Shown one piece after another: positions 17,671-25,967 of a stretch of 64,000 nt of DNA; the first letter of the stretch is position 1, and the number at the start of each line of letters is the position of its first letter. The stretch covers positions 168,324 through 232,323 of the forward strand of contig NZ_JABELE010000004.1 in the NCBI RefSeq assembly GCF_013009345.1. The letters run 5' to 3'. Made by a program: the position numbers and the translations under genes. The notes beneath the pieces are model-generated. The model saw only the letters and a list, made by a program, of their open reading frames with translations. It was not told where the DNA came from and did not search any database. This DNA comes from Acinetobacter geminorum (GTDB taxonomy: Bacteria > Pseudomonadota > Gammaproteobacteria > Pseudomonadales > Moraxellaceae).

Positions 17671-17716
17671 AACTGTACTGGTTATTAATACATTACAGTT
17701 CTTTAAAATTGTACTG
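17671..17716. promoter_or_regulatory. Candidate MocR operator between divergent genes
   Basis: AACTGTACTG at 17671-17680 and an inverted arm TACAGTT at 17694-17700, plus a direct copy of TGTACTG at 17710-17716, 36 bases after the first. MocR-family regulators often bind paired direct repeats in such divergent gaps. Assignment is by position and pattern only. Confidence 0.45.
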
Positions 17717-17779
17717 CTTTGTATCTGGTTTATTCACCTTAGCACAGCTTAAATTCTTCGTATAGTGACGGAGAAAATT

Positions 17780-18643
17780 ATGAATAGGTTTATGAATGGC
17801 TGGGTGAATGGTTTTATTGGCGTGGCTATTTTTGCGGGATCACTACCAGCAACACGCGTAGCCGTAATGGGTTTCGATCCTGGTTTTCTAACTGCGGCAC
17901 GTGCGGCAATTGCAGGTATTTTAGGCCTTATTCTTATTTTGGTTTTAAAACAAAAAAAACCAGCCAAGCAAGATTGGTGGCCTCTTGCCATCGTTTCTTT
18001 AGGTGTGGTGATAGGTTTTCCTCTATTTACAGCGCTTGCTCTGCAATACATGAATGCAGTTCATTCAATCGTTTTTATTAGCCTTTTACCTCTCGCAACT
18101 GCAATATTTGCTGTGTTAAGAGGCGGTGAAAAACCGAATCAATTTTTCTGGATATTTGCAGTCTTAGGGAGTGCGGTTGTCTTCACTTATATGTTTTTGA
18201 TTTCTGGTGATACCTCACTTGGGATAGGAGACTTTTATATGTTGATGGCGATCATTTTTTGTGGCTTTGGCTATGCAGAAGGCGGTGTACTTTCAAAAAA
18301 AATTGGTGGATGGCAGGTCATTTGTTGGGCGCTTATTTTGTCACTACCTTTTATGCTATTTTTGACTATTTTCTATATGCCAGCTTCATTTCAGAACATA
18401 TCTACATCAGCTTTAGTAGGTCTTATTTATGTGTCTTTATTTAGTATGCTGATTGGTTTCTTCTTTTGGTACAAAGGGCTTGCGCAAGGAGGAATTGCTG
18501 CGATTAGCCAACTACAACTCTTGCAACCTTTAATGGGATTAGGTATTGCTGCGGTCTTGTTACACGAACAAGTAAGTTGGTCAATGTTGGTGGTTACAGC
18601 AGCAACAATTTTATGCGTCGCTGCTGCCAAGAAATTTACTTAA
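17780..18643 (+). CDS. EamA-family (drug/metabolite) transporter
   Basis: Ten-helix inner-membrane exporter of about 287 residues with two repeated EamA halves (the first around GFDPGFLTAARAAIAGI, the second from SLGIGDFYMLMAIIFCGFGY to LLHEQVSWSMLVVTAATIL). Family members export amino acids or other metabolites; substrate is not deducible. I prefer the ATG at 17780 because GGAG is seven bases upstream; a GTG at 17765 overlaps that site. Divergence from a MocR regulator suggests induction by an amine or amino acid. Confidence 0.88.
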   Translation: MNRFMNGWVNGFIGVAIFAGSLPATRVAVMGFDPGFLTAARAAIAGILGLILILVLKQKKPAKQDWWPLAIVSLGVVIGFPLFTALALQYMNAVHSIVFISLLPLATAIFAVLRGGEKPNQFFWIFAVLGSAVVFTYMFLISGDTSLGIGDFYMLMAIIFCGFGYAEGGVLSKKIGGWQVICWALILSLPFMLFLTIFYMPASFQNISTSALVGLIYVSLFSMLIGFFFWYKGLAQGGIAAISQLQLLQPLMGLGIAAVLLHEQVSWSMLVVTAATILCVAAAKKFT

Positions 18644-18645
18644 TT

Positions 18646-18957
18646 TTATAAACAATTTGCTGGTTTAGGAATCCCTGCTAAACGACTTAAGTGACGCGCC
18701 ACTAAACCAGTATTAAATTTTTGCTGTAAAACAGCATTATTAATATCTGGACTGACGGTTTTTATTAAGAATTTAATCAGCGGGCGAGTTGCTGGAGAAT
18801 GTCCAAACTGTTGATAAAACTGACGTACAGCCGCTAAAACTTCAAAATGCCAATCGGTGAGTTCAAGATCAAGCGATTTGGCAAGTTCTTGGGCAACTTC
18901 AGGATTCCAGATTGTGTAATCAACCAAATGACCATCTTGGTCTAATTCTAAATTCAT
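18646..18957 (-). CDS. tusE: TusE/DsrC-family sulfur carrier
   Basis: 103 residues. Last sulfur relay protein before MnmA in 2-thiouridine formation on tRNA wobble bases. DsrC/TusE pattern: LDQDGHLVDYTIWNPEVAQE, LTDWHFEVLAAVRQFY, FGHSPATRPLIKFL, ending in GIPKPANCL with the penultimate Cys that carries the persulfide. It is co-directional with tusD, tusC and tusB upstream, forming a compact tus cluster. Only three bases separate its stop from the convergent exporter gene. Confidence 0.9.
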   Translation of the reverse strand: MNLELDQDGHLVDYTIWNPEVAQELAKSLDLELTDWHFEVLAAVRQFYQQFGHSPATRPLIKFLIKTVSPDINNAVLQQKFNTGLVARHLSRLAGIPKPANCL

Positions 18958-18974
18958 GAAACTAGCCTAAATAA

Positions 18975-19259
18975 TTATTTAAGAGAAATACAGCGATTAA
19001 ACGTTAAAACCAGATCAGCAAATTGATCATAATCTAATACCTTCACCTGAGATAAAGTATCTGTATCAAGTAAGTCTTTTTCGATGCTTAAGCATGAAAC
19101 AGATTCAAATGGTTGAATCATTTCAGCAGAAAGGTGTGCAACTGAATCACCCATAAAAACAACTTGATCACCTATCTGAAAAAGATAACTTAATTCATCA
19201 ATAATCTTCGGCGTAGAATGGTAAGAAGATTGCACAAGATAAAGCGTTGACGGATTCAT
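18975..19259 (-). CDS. tusB: TusB/DsrH-family sulfur relay protein
   Basis: 94 residues. DsrH-like fold (MNPSTLYLVQSSYHST, FMGDSVAHLSAE) completing the TusBCD heterohexamer that takes sulfur from TusA and passes it to TusE. I start at the ATG at 19259, preceded by AAAGGTG; a TTG upstream would overlap the tusC end further and add eight residues. The family is short and poorly conserved, so the call leans on position between tusC and tusE. Confidence 0.8.
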   Translation of the reverse strand: MNPSTLYLVQSSYHSTPKIIDELSYLFQIGDQVVFMGDSVAHLSAEMIQPFESVSCLSIEKDLLDTDTLSQVKVLDYDQFADLVLTFNRCISLK

Positions 19260-19276
19260 TAAACTTACACCTTTAT

Positions 19277-19627
19277 CTACCAATATAGAACATGATCAAA
19301 AGATTGAATGAACTCAGCATTCAACTGAACGAATTCAATCTCTTGTTCGGTTTTTTGTACAAGAGGATGCTGCTGATTTTTACTTTCAATCAGAATAGGG
19401 CTCAAGTCGTAGAACTCAAAACTTTCGACCATATTTGAGGCCACTTTGAAAGCCTGACAAAACTGATCAAAACTCAAATCATTTTGCAGAAGACTAAGAG
19501 CTGCATCTTTCAATAATACTTTGACTGGTGAGCCAAAGGTTGCTAAAACCATAGTAGCAGAAAGGCTTTCATTGATTTGAAGACTGGTTAAATTGGCTTG
19601 GCTTAAAATGACGAGTACAGATTTCAC
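19277..19627 (-). CDS. tusC: TusC/DsrF-family sulfur relay protein
   Basis: 116 residues, DsrE/F-like (VLVILSQANLTSLQINESLSA at the N-terminus, LLKDAALSLLQND in the middle). Structural partner of TusB and TusD in tRNA thiolation. The start is a GTG with AAAGG about 10 bases before it. It lies 44 bases after tusD and the tusB frame begins within its end region. Confidence 0.82.
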   Translation of the reverse strand: MKSVLVILSQANLTSLQINESLSATMVLATFGSPVKVLLKDAALSLLQNDLSFDQFCQAFKVASNMVESFEFYDLSPILIESKNQQHPLVQKTEQEIEFVQLNAEFIQSFDHVLYW

Positions 19628-19671
19628 ACAATATACCTTTTAAAAGCAACAATCTAAGCAAACAAAGTAAC

Positions 19672-20040
19672 TTAAAATTGAATAAGACGAGATGCTGACT
19701 GTACTGCATCAGCAAGTTCACCTAACCCGACAAGTTCAAAGTCTTTGGCAAGGTTGTGATGAGTAAGGTGATGGCGACTGGCATTTTCTGCATCTGTAAT
19801 ACCACGAGCGAGGGCAGCACTCACACAAACAGGAAGACGAATCGCAAGCTTTTGCCATTCATGCGTTAAATTACGCTGGTCGTCAGGAACCCATTGAAAA
19901 TCATTAGCAACCTGCACGCCATCTTGGTAAAAGAATACACGGAAGTCTTCATTTTTACTTTTGAGTGCCTGAGCAAGTCCTAACGCATGCCAAGCATGAA
20001 TGGAAGTAGGAGCAGAGGTAATTAGTAGTAATGTACTCAT
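19672..20040 (-). CDS. tusD: TusD/DsrE-family sulfurtransferase
   Basis: 122 residues. The active Cys sits in RLPVCVSAALARGITD, the classic TusD motif; it accepts sulfur from TusA. The N-terminus LLLITSAPTSIHAWHALGLA is the DsrE nucleotide-like fold start. It is the first gene of tusDCB-E and is divergent from the GalE-like gene 65 bases away. TusA is not in the window. Confidence 0.88.
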   Translation of the reverse strand: MSTLLLITSAPTSIHAWHALGLAQALKSKNEDFRVFFYQDGVQVANDFQWVPDDQRNLTHEWQKLAIRLPVCVSAALARGITDAENASRHHLTHHNLAKDFELVGLGELADAVQSASRLIQF

Positions 20041-20105
20041 TGAGAATTCACTATGGTCATACGTCTAAATGGGCGTAGATACATTAAGAGAAAGGTAAGT
20101 ATACA

Positions 20106-21113
20106 ATGATTTTAGTGACAGGTGGTTTAGGCTTTATCGGTTCACACATTGCGTTGAGTCTAATGGCTCAAGGGCAAGAGGTGGTAATCGTCGATAATTT
20201 GGCTAATTCAACCTTGCAAACTTTGGAGCGACTAGAGTTTATTTCTGGTATGTATGTTCCATTTGTCAAACTTGATGTACGTAATACACCAGCGCTAAAT
20301 AAGGTGTTTGAGCAATATTCAATTGATGCAGTTATTCATACTGCCGGATTTAAATCAATTGAAGAGTCTAACCTTAAACCTCTTGAATATTATAATGATA
20401 ATGTTAGCTGCATCATGAGTTTACTGCGTGCCATGCAACGTACGGGTGTTCGTCACTTCATTCATCTGTCTAGCCTTGCAGCTTATGGGAAATCTGGTTT
20501 GCAATTGAGCGAAACAGAAGAATTTAATTATGCTTATCCTAATCCTTATATTAAGTCTCAACAGATGATTGAAGAAATTATCCGTGATACTTATAAAATT
20601 GATCATGAGTGGAAAATTGCGATTTTACGATTATCTAATATCGTGGGTGCATTTGAGCATGGAGTGCTTGGAGAGTATGTCGCTCAGCTGCCTAAAAATA
20701 TCGTACCACTTGCCATGCAAGTCGCTGCAATGCAACGTGATTTGATTGAATTACAAGATCAAGCTGAAACGTCAGATCATACGACTGAACGCAGTTTTCT
20801 ACATGTCTTAGATTTATGTGAGGCGGTTAGTGCGAGTTTACATTGGCTGCGTGAACAAACGCATTGTTGCGAAGCATTTAATATTGCCCATGACCAAGTT
20901 CATTCAATTCGTCAATTACTCGATGAAATTTCACAGGTCACTCAAGCTGAGATTTCAACACAACCAGCAATTTATAAACATGTTGAGTTAGATCAAGTTG
21001 GGGCTAATATTGAAAAAGCGAAAACATTATTGCAATGGTCACCAAAACGCCCGTTAAAACAAATGATCGAAGATGAATGGCGCTTTTATCAAAATACTCT
21101 AAATGGGAGATAG
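20106..21113 (+). CDS. GalE-like NAD-dependent epimerase with altered active site
   Basis: 335 residues, the length of UDP-glucose 4-epimerase. NAD motif TGGLGFIGSH at residue 6; HTAGFKSIEESNLKPLEYYN corresponds to the GalE HFAGLKAV region; LSSLAAYG supplies the catalytic Ser. The catalytic Tyr is Y148 in NPYIKSQQMIE, but four residues later, where the YxxxK lysine belongs, there is Gln (Q152). The central insert around LPKNIVPLAMQVAAMQRDLIEL also differs from GalE at the substrate site. It may be an inactive or repurposed sugar-nucleotide enzyme; I give no symbol. Alone on the plus strand between tusD and fumC. Confidence 0.8.
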   Translation: MILVTGGLGFIGSHIALSLMAQGQEVVIVDNLANSTLQTLERLEFISGMYVPFVKLDVRNTPALNKVFEQYSIDAVIHTAGFKSIEESNLKPLEYYNDNVSCIMSLLRAMQRTGVRHFIHLSSLAAYGKSGLQLSETEEFNYAYPNPYIKSQQMIEEIIRDTYKIDHEWKIAILRLSNIVGAFEHGVLGEYVAQLPKNIVPLAMQVAAMQRDLIELQDQAETSDHTTERSFLHVLDLCEAVSASLHWLREQTHCCEAFNIAHDQVHSIRQLLDEISQVTQAEISTQPAIYKHVELDQVGANIEKAKTLLQWSPKRPLKQMIEDEWRFYQNTLNGR

Positions 21114-21229
21114 GATAATGATTCTTATTTACAATGCTAGTATGCTTGAGTACGATATTCAAAATTAACTAGCCAGAGCAAACACTTGCTTCAGCCCGTG
21201 AGTTCTTTATTGAGATAACCGAGGTTTCT

Positions 21230-22624
21230 ATGCAAACACGAATTGAACATGACACTATGGGTGAGATTGAAGTTCCAAATGAAGCATTGTGGGGAGCACA
21301 GACTCAACGCAGCTTGCAGAACTTTAAAATCGGGCAAGAACGATTACCCCGTGCCATGATTCGAGCAATGGGTTTGGTAAAAAAAGCTGCTGCAATAACT
21401 AACGCTGAACTTGAGCAATTACCACAAGATTTGAGTCAATATATTGTGGGCGCGGCTCAAGAAGTAATTGATGGTAAATGGGATTCACAGTTTCCTTTAG
21501 TCGTTTGGCAGACCGGTTCTGGTACGCAAAGTAATATGAACTGCAATGAAGTGATTGCAAATATTGCAAACCAAAAATTAGGTCAAGTGTTAGGTGCCCA
21601 AAAACCTGTACATCCAAATGACCATGTCAATCGTGCTCAATCAACAAACGACTCATTTCCAACCGCCATTCACGTGGCAGCAAGTTTACAAATTAACGAA
21701 TTACTCATCCCTGCTGTAGAGCAACTTAAAGCGACTTTGCAAAGAAAGTCAGATGAATTTCAAGATATTGTCAAAATTGGCCGTACTCATTTGCAAGATG
21801 CTACTCCATTAACCTTAGGCCAAGAATTTAGTGGCTATGTATCTCAGCTTGAGCATGGATTAGTTCGATTACAGCAAGCTTTAACTGGTTTATATGAGTT
21901 GCCATTAGGTGGCACAGCGGTAGGGACTGGGTTAAATGCACATCCTGACTATGCCGTAAAAGCAGCTGCTCAACTTGCTTTGCTGACTGGCTTGCCATTT
22001 GTAACTGCGCCTAACAAATTTGAAGCACTTGCAGGTCGTGATGCAGCTGTTTTTGCATCAGGTGCATTAAAAACTTTGGCTGTAAGCTTAAACAAAATCG
22101 CGAATGATATTCGTTGGCTGGCAAGTGGACCGCGTTGTGGTTTTGGTGAAATCCGTATTCCAGAAAATGAGCCTGGTTCAAGCATTATGCCGGGGAAAGT
22201 AAACCCCACACAAAGTGAAGCAATGACCATGGTTGTTGCGCAAGTGCTTGGAAATGATACGACCATTAATGTAGCAGGTGCTTCAGGTAACTTTGAATTA
22301 AACGTATTTATGCCTGTGATTGCTTATAACTTATTGCAGTCTATTCAATTGCTTGGTGATGCGTGTAATAGCTTTAATGACCATTGTGCAGTAGGAATTG
22401 AGCCTAATCGCGACAAGATTGATCACTTCTTGCATAATTCTCTGATGCTGGTTACAGCTCTAAATCCGGTAATCGGCTATGAAAATTCTGCAAAAGTTGC
22501 AAAGACTGCTTATAAAGAAAATAAAACTTTGAAGCAGGTAGCTGTTGAGCTTGGTTTAGTTACAGCAGAACAATTTGACGAAGTAGTTAAACCTGAAAAA
22601 ATGGTTTCGCCAAATAGTAAGTAA
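21230..22624 (+). CDS. fumC: Class II fumarate hydratase
   Basis: Iron-independent, cytoplasmic fumarase of the citric acid cycle; 464 residues, the usual FumC length. The signature GSSIMPGKVNPTQSE, the GRTHLQDATPLTLGQEFSGY segment and TGSGTQSNMNCNEV identify the family; the catalytic His and Ser lie in HVNRAQSTNDSFPTA and GSS. Its start ATG follows a GAGG ribosome site. It is monocistronic, with a strong terminator just downstream. Confidence 0.96.
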   Translation: MQTRIEHDTMGEIEVPNEALWGAQTQRSLQNFKIGQERLPRAMIRAMGLVKKAAAITNAELEQLPQDLSQYIVGAAQEVIDGKWDSQFPLVVWQTGSGTQSNMNCNEVIANIANQKLGQVLGAQKPVHPNDHVNRAQSTNDSFPTAIHVAASLQINELLIPAVEQLKATLQRKSDEFQDIVKIGRTHLQDATPLTLGQEFSGYVSQLEHGLVRLQQALTGLYELPLGGTAVGTGLNAHPDYAVKAAAQLALLTGLPFVTAPNKFEALAGRDAAVFASGALKTLAVSLNKIANDIRWLASGPRCGFGEIRIPENEPGSSIMPGKVNPTQSEAMTMVVAQVLGNDTTINVAGASGNFELNVFMPVIAYNLLQSIQLLGDACNSFNDHCAVGIEPNRDKIDHFLHNSLMLVTALNPVIGYENSAKVAKTAYKENKTLKQVAVELGLVTAEQFDEVVKPEKMVSPNSK

Positions 22625-22658
22625 TTACTAAAAACAATGTAAGCGTTAATATTTATAT

Positions 22659-22683
22659 AAAAGCCCTCATCTGAGGGCTTTTA
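22659..22683 (+). terminator. Rho-independent terminator of fumC
   Basis: Perfect nine-base stem AAGCCCTCA / TGAGGGCTT with a two-base apex and T run, 36 bases past the fumC stop. Confidence 0.85.
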
Positions 22684-22721
22684 TAGGTAGAGACTAACTT
22701 ATAGCTTGAGATAGGAAAATA

Positions 22722-23015
22722 TCAAAGTAAGCCTTCTATATATTCCCAGCCATGAGATTTCATAGCTTCAAACTTCTTTTTTAGCTCTTCTTTTTCGTAG
22801 TCATGTATATCGCGTGCTAAAAGAACATGATACGAGTTAGTTTCTGGTTCTATAGTCACTTCAATAATCTCTACTGGTTCAATCACTCCACTCTCAGTTA
22901 AACCAGAATCTATAAAACACATTCCTTTTACAGGAATAACAGTACAATCATATTCCTTGGAAATAAAATAATTATTTGCTGAAGCGGAATACGTACGTGA
23001 TGCTCTAACTTTCAT
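22722..23015 (-). CDS. Hypothetical protein, 97 residues
   Basis: Not recognised. The chosen ATG has an excellent AAGGAGGT ribosome site four bases upstream, the strongest in this part of the window; a TTG/ATG upstream would overlap it. The sequence begins MKVRASRTYSASANNYFISK, continues with a valine/isoleucine-rich, probably beta-stranded centre (VEIIEVTIEPETNSYHVLLA) and ends in a charged helix (EKEELKKKFEAMKSHGWEY). No signal peptide or membrane segment. A stand-alone gene. Confidence 0.7.
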   Translation of the reverse strand: MKVRASRTYSASANNYFISKEYDCTVIPVKGMCFIDSGLTESGVIEPVEIIEVTIEPETNSYHVLLARDIHDYEKEELKKKFEAMKSHGWEYIEGLL

Positions 23016-23188
23016 GTGTACCTCCTTCAAGCGTAAAAAGGGAATGTTTTAGTCTGGCGTGCTTGTAGAGTTAATACTGTTTAATTTATATAGTGATTTT
23101 ATTTTTTACTTCAATATTCTAATTATCGATTTTTTATTAGCATAAAATGCTGTTAGCTATAATTTACAAGTAAGGTATTAAAAAACTT

Positions 23189-23890
23189 ATGAATCAAAAG
23201 CCACTTTCAGTTGTTTTAATTCCTGGTTATATGCTTGACGAATCTCTGTGGAATGAAGTCATAAATGAGGTGCCTAAAGAGTGGAATATATCTCGAGCTA
23301 CTTTAAAAGAAGGGCAAACAATAAAAGAGATTGCTCAGAATATTGTTAAAAATGCGCCTGAGAGCTTTGTATTGATTGGATTCTCACTTGGAGGATATAT
23401 CGCTAGATCTATAGTGGAGCAATTTCCTGAAAAGGTTAAGGCGCTTGTTTTAATAGCCTCTTCATTACGTTCAGATACAGAAGAGCAGAAAAATCAAAAG
23501 TTAACCGCAATTAAACTTAATTCTGAGAAAACTTTCCATGGGCTAAGCTCAATATCAATTGAAAAAACATTTCATCCATCAAATGTGCAGAATCGTGCTC
23601 TTGTAAAAAGAATCCAAGAAATGGGAAAAACTTTGGGTTATGAAGAGTTCGTAAAACAATCGATGTTAGATAGAAGCTCTTATGATATGAGTAAGATCGC
23701 ATGTCCAACTTTAATTATTTCTGGTGCTGAGGACCAGCTCCGCTCCAAGGAAGAAGCCATAGAATTATTAGATCAATTGCCACATGCAAAGCTTGAGATA
23801 ATTTAAAATACGGGCCATATGATTCCGATTGAACAGCCGAAAGCATTGGTTTCAGTGGTTTTAACTTGGTTAAGTAGTTATCTTTCATGA
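23189..23890 (+). pseudogene. Alpha/beta hydrolase interrupted by a stop codon
   Basis: The frame encodes an alpha/beta hydrolase: VVLIPGYMLDESLW at the N-terminus, nucleophile S66 in GFSLGGY, and the acid Asp in ISGAEDQL. It stops at TAA 23804-23806 after LEII, but the same frame then runs 27 codons to TGA at 23888, reading NTGHMIPIEQPKALVSVVLTWL, exactly the C-terminal piece with the catalytic His that such enzymes need. One base change (GAA to TAA) would account for it. The 3' neighbour on the other strand overlaps the restored end by six bases. I read it as a recently inactivated gene; sequencing error is the alternative. Confidence 0.78.
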
Positions 23891-24148
23891 GGGCCTAACT
23901 TTCGTTTTCTTCGTCAGAATCTTGATAATCTTGAAAACTTGATTACCAAGTTTGATTTTTTGATGAACAGTTGCATGATCAAGCTCATCCCATAACTCAA
24001 ATGGGAAAAACTCCGAACTATGATCAAATATCCATAACCATTGATAGCTATTGTTAAGGGTATTCTTATCAAAACGAACATCTTGAACTTTGACAATTTT
24101 AAACTGTTTATGATGTTCATCTTGAAGAATAACTTCATGATTCTCCAT
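23885..24148 (-). CDS. Hypothetical protein, about 87 residues
   Basis: Not recognised. Starts MENHEVILQDEHHKQFKIVK; Trp/Phe-rich middle (SYQWLWIFDHSSEFFPFELW) and a basic end (IIKILTKKTKVRPS). Soluble, no signal peptide. The start is uncertain: ATGs at 24163 and 24172 are also in frame, and none has a strong ribosome site. Convergent with the interrupted hydrolase, with overlapping ends. Confidence 0.5.
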   Translation of the reverse strand: MENHEVILQDEHHKQFKIVKVQDVRFDKNTLNNSYQWLWIFDHSSEFFPFELWDELDHATVHQKIKLGNQVFKIIKILTKKTKVRPS

Positions 24149-24376
24149 TAGACATCCACACATTAAAAACAATTTTCAATTGTACTAAAATTAATAGTGT
24201 CTCATTAACTTGTTAAGTTGGTATTAATTTACAAAAGATTTCGGGTTGTTAAAGTTTGTCATTTTCAAAAAGAAAATAATCTTTACTTTTGAAATACAAG
24301 GTTTTAATTAGGTTACATTGTAAGAAATGTGTGCAAATGTCAGAATGTACAATGAAATCTATCTTCGAGTATCGCT

Positions 24377-24820
24377 ATGAGTTTAATAGGCTTTATGTAT
24401 GCAAGTAAAACCAATAGTGAACATAGTCAAATAAAACAAGATTTAATTGATATTCTCACTGAAGCAGTCAAATTCAACTCACATAATGATATTACAGGAG
24501 TACTTTACTATGGTAATGGATACTTCTTGCAGTATTTAGAAGGTGAGAAAGAACAGGTCGAATCGCTATTTTATAAATTAATTTTGAAAGATTCGAGACA
24601 TCAGAACTGTGAAATCATCTTTTCAGAACCATCCGAACAACGGTTATTTAAACATTGGAGTATGAAATTTGCTCCCATTAACACGAAAATAAAAGAGTTC
24701 TTTCATCATCATCATGTTGATGAGTTTAATCCGTATCTGCTTAACACTACATCTATTCCCTCTTTTATTGAATTGCTTGTAGATCAACCAAACCATAAAG
24801 TTGATCAATATCAAGGTTAA
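24377..24820 (+). CDS. BLUF-domain blue-light sensor
   Basis: 147 residues consisting of one BLUF domain and a short C-terminal extension. The flavin-site residues are present: Y8 in GFMYASK, N34, Q52 in YFLQYLEGE, and Trp/Met in HWSMKF. BLUF proteins bind FAD and rearrange hydrogen bonds in blue light; short single-domain members such as Acinetobacter BlsA act by binding a partner, often a regulator. It belongs to that type but I cannot tell whether it is BlsA itself. Alone, with its own terminator. Confidence 0.9.
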   Translation: MSLIGFMYASKTNSEHSQIKQDLIDILTEAVKFNSHNDITGVLYYGNGYFLQYLEGEKEQVESLFYKLILKDSRHQNCEIIFSEPSEQRLFKHWSMKFAPINTKIKEFFHHHHVDEFNPYLLNTTSIPSFIELLVDQPNHKVDQYQG

Positions 24821-24868
24821 TCAAAATCAGGAATTGCAGTAGATTTTTAATTATCCTATGTAAAATTA

Positions 24869-24890
24869 AGCTCTCTTCGGAGAGCTTTTT
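24869..24890 (+). terminator. Terminator of the BLUF gene
   Basis: AGCTCTC TTCG GAGAGCT followed by five T: a stable UUCG-tetraloop hairpin about 50 bases after the stop. Confidence 0.85.
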
Positions 24891-25062
24891 ATCACGAAGG
24901 TTGAAACTTTCACTAATTAATGGCGAATTGGCGTTGAATAAGCCGTCATAATTGTTAAAATGCCCACCTTGTCCTGTTTTTATATTGTTTTTTGTTTTGC
25001 ATTTATTTCGCAAAGTTAGAGATAAAATTATTAAAAACAGCTGCTTAGTTAAGGATTTTTGA

Positions 25063-25554
25063 ATGCTCTCTATTTATTTGACAGATACCCAACAACACGT
25101 GCAATTTAATGATTATCCTAGTGATCAGCCGGTTAAGTTTCTGTTAAATCTTAAAAAGATTTTCCCAAGTACAGCGGATTTATTATTACCAGTTTTACCT
25201 GAAAATAATGCTTTAGAAAACGTAACGTGGGAATCAACCTCAAAAGATTTTGAAGTCTTTAAAAAGCTATTAGCGGGATGGGGTGTGATAGAGCTTCGTT
25301 TAAATGCAATTACTGCTTATAAAGATAAAAACTTTGCAAATGAGCTAGTGAAACAAGCACAGGTAAAACGTAAGAAAACAGCGCAAAAAAATCATCAGCT
25401 TTCTTTAGTTGCTTTGGATTATATTTTTATGCACGAAGTTCATGCATTGATTGATGCTGAGCTGGTCACTATTGGTGAAAAATTCTATTTACCAACTTTG
25501 CGTGAGCAATGGAAGGGTACGGTTTCAGACCAAGTGCTCAACGGAAAACTCTAA
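25063..25554 (+). CDS. Hypothetical protein, 163 residues
   Basis: Not recognised. No signal peptide or membrane segment. N-terminal half contains FLLNLKKIFPSTADLLLPVLP and a Trp-containing turn; a basic stretch (VKQAQVKRKKTAQKNHQ) in the second half could contact nucleic acid, but this is a guess. The start ATG follows AAGGA by eight bases. It stands alone with its own terminator immediately downstream. Codon use looks like the host's, so it is probably a resident gene. Confidence 0.7.
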   Translation: MLSIYLTDTQQHVQFNDYPSDQPVKFLLNLKKIFPSTADLLLPVLPENNALENVTWESTSKDFEVFKKLLAGWGVIELRLNAITAYKDKNFANELVKQAQVKRKKTAQKNHQLSLVALDYIFMHEVHALIDAELVTIGEKFYLPTLREQWKGTVSDQVLNGKL

Positions 25555-25563
25555 TTTAAGTGC

Positions 25564-25595
25564 AAAAGGTGAATTTATAAAAATTCACCTTTTTT
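25564..25595 (+). terminator. Terminator of the 163-residue gene
   Basis: Perfect stem AAAGGTGAATTT / AAATTCACCTTT with a four-base loop and a T tail. Confidence 0.85.
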
Positions 25596-25710
25596 ATTGC
25601 TAATTAAATCAATAACTTATATTTTTAAAATTGCTTATACAAAAGTTTACAAGAAAAGAATGCGTTTTTTCTAATGTGGCAGATACATTGCTTATATAAA
25701 TACAAAATTA

Positions 25711-25926
25711 TTGCGGGAGAGAGGTTCATTAAGAACCCGCCGAAGGAGCAACAAGCCCGGAAACTCTCAGGCAAAAGGACTGTAATAATTAAAAAATCTG
25801 GAGAGAAGCTTAGATTTATAAGAATGGAAAACAATAACTTATAAATTATAAACTCACCGAAGGGGAAGATCTAAACGTTAAAAGGTAACGTTGGGGTCGA
25901 AACTCTCAGGTACCAATGACAGATGG
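25711..25926 (+). ncRNA. Tandem glycine riboswitch
   Basis: Two glycine aptamers in series. The first runs from GCGGGAGAGAGG through CGCCGAAGGAGCAA and AAACTCTCAGGCAAAAGGAC to CTGGAGAG; the second has CACCGAAGGGGAAG and AAACTCTCAGGTACCAATGACAG. CCGAAGG and AAACTCTCAGG are the conserved cores. It precedes the FAD-dependent amino-acid dehydrogenase gene, so high glycine most likely switches its expression on. A small hairpin (GAAATG TTTTG CATTTC, 25938-25954) sits just before the GAGG ribosome site and may be the expression platform. The terminator of the preceding gene completes this gene-free gap. Confidence 0.93.
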
Positions 25927-25967
25927 GCTGTACTGATGAAATGTTTTGCATTTCTGAGGAGTCTGTT

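Noticed and set aside
21120..21167. Tiny frame MILIYNASMLEYDIQN between the GalE-like gene and fumC
   Set aside because: Only 16 codons and no convincing ribosome site or conservation evidence.
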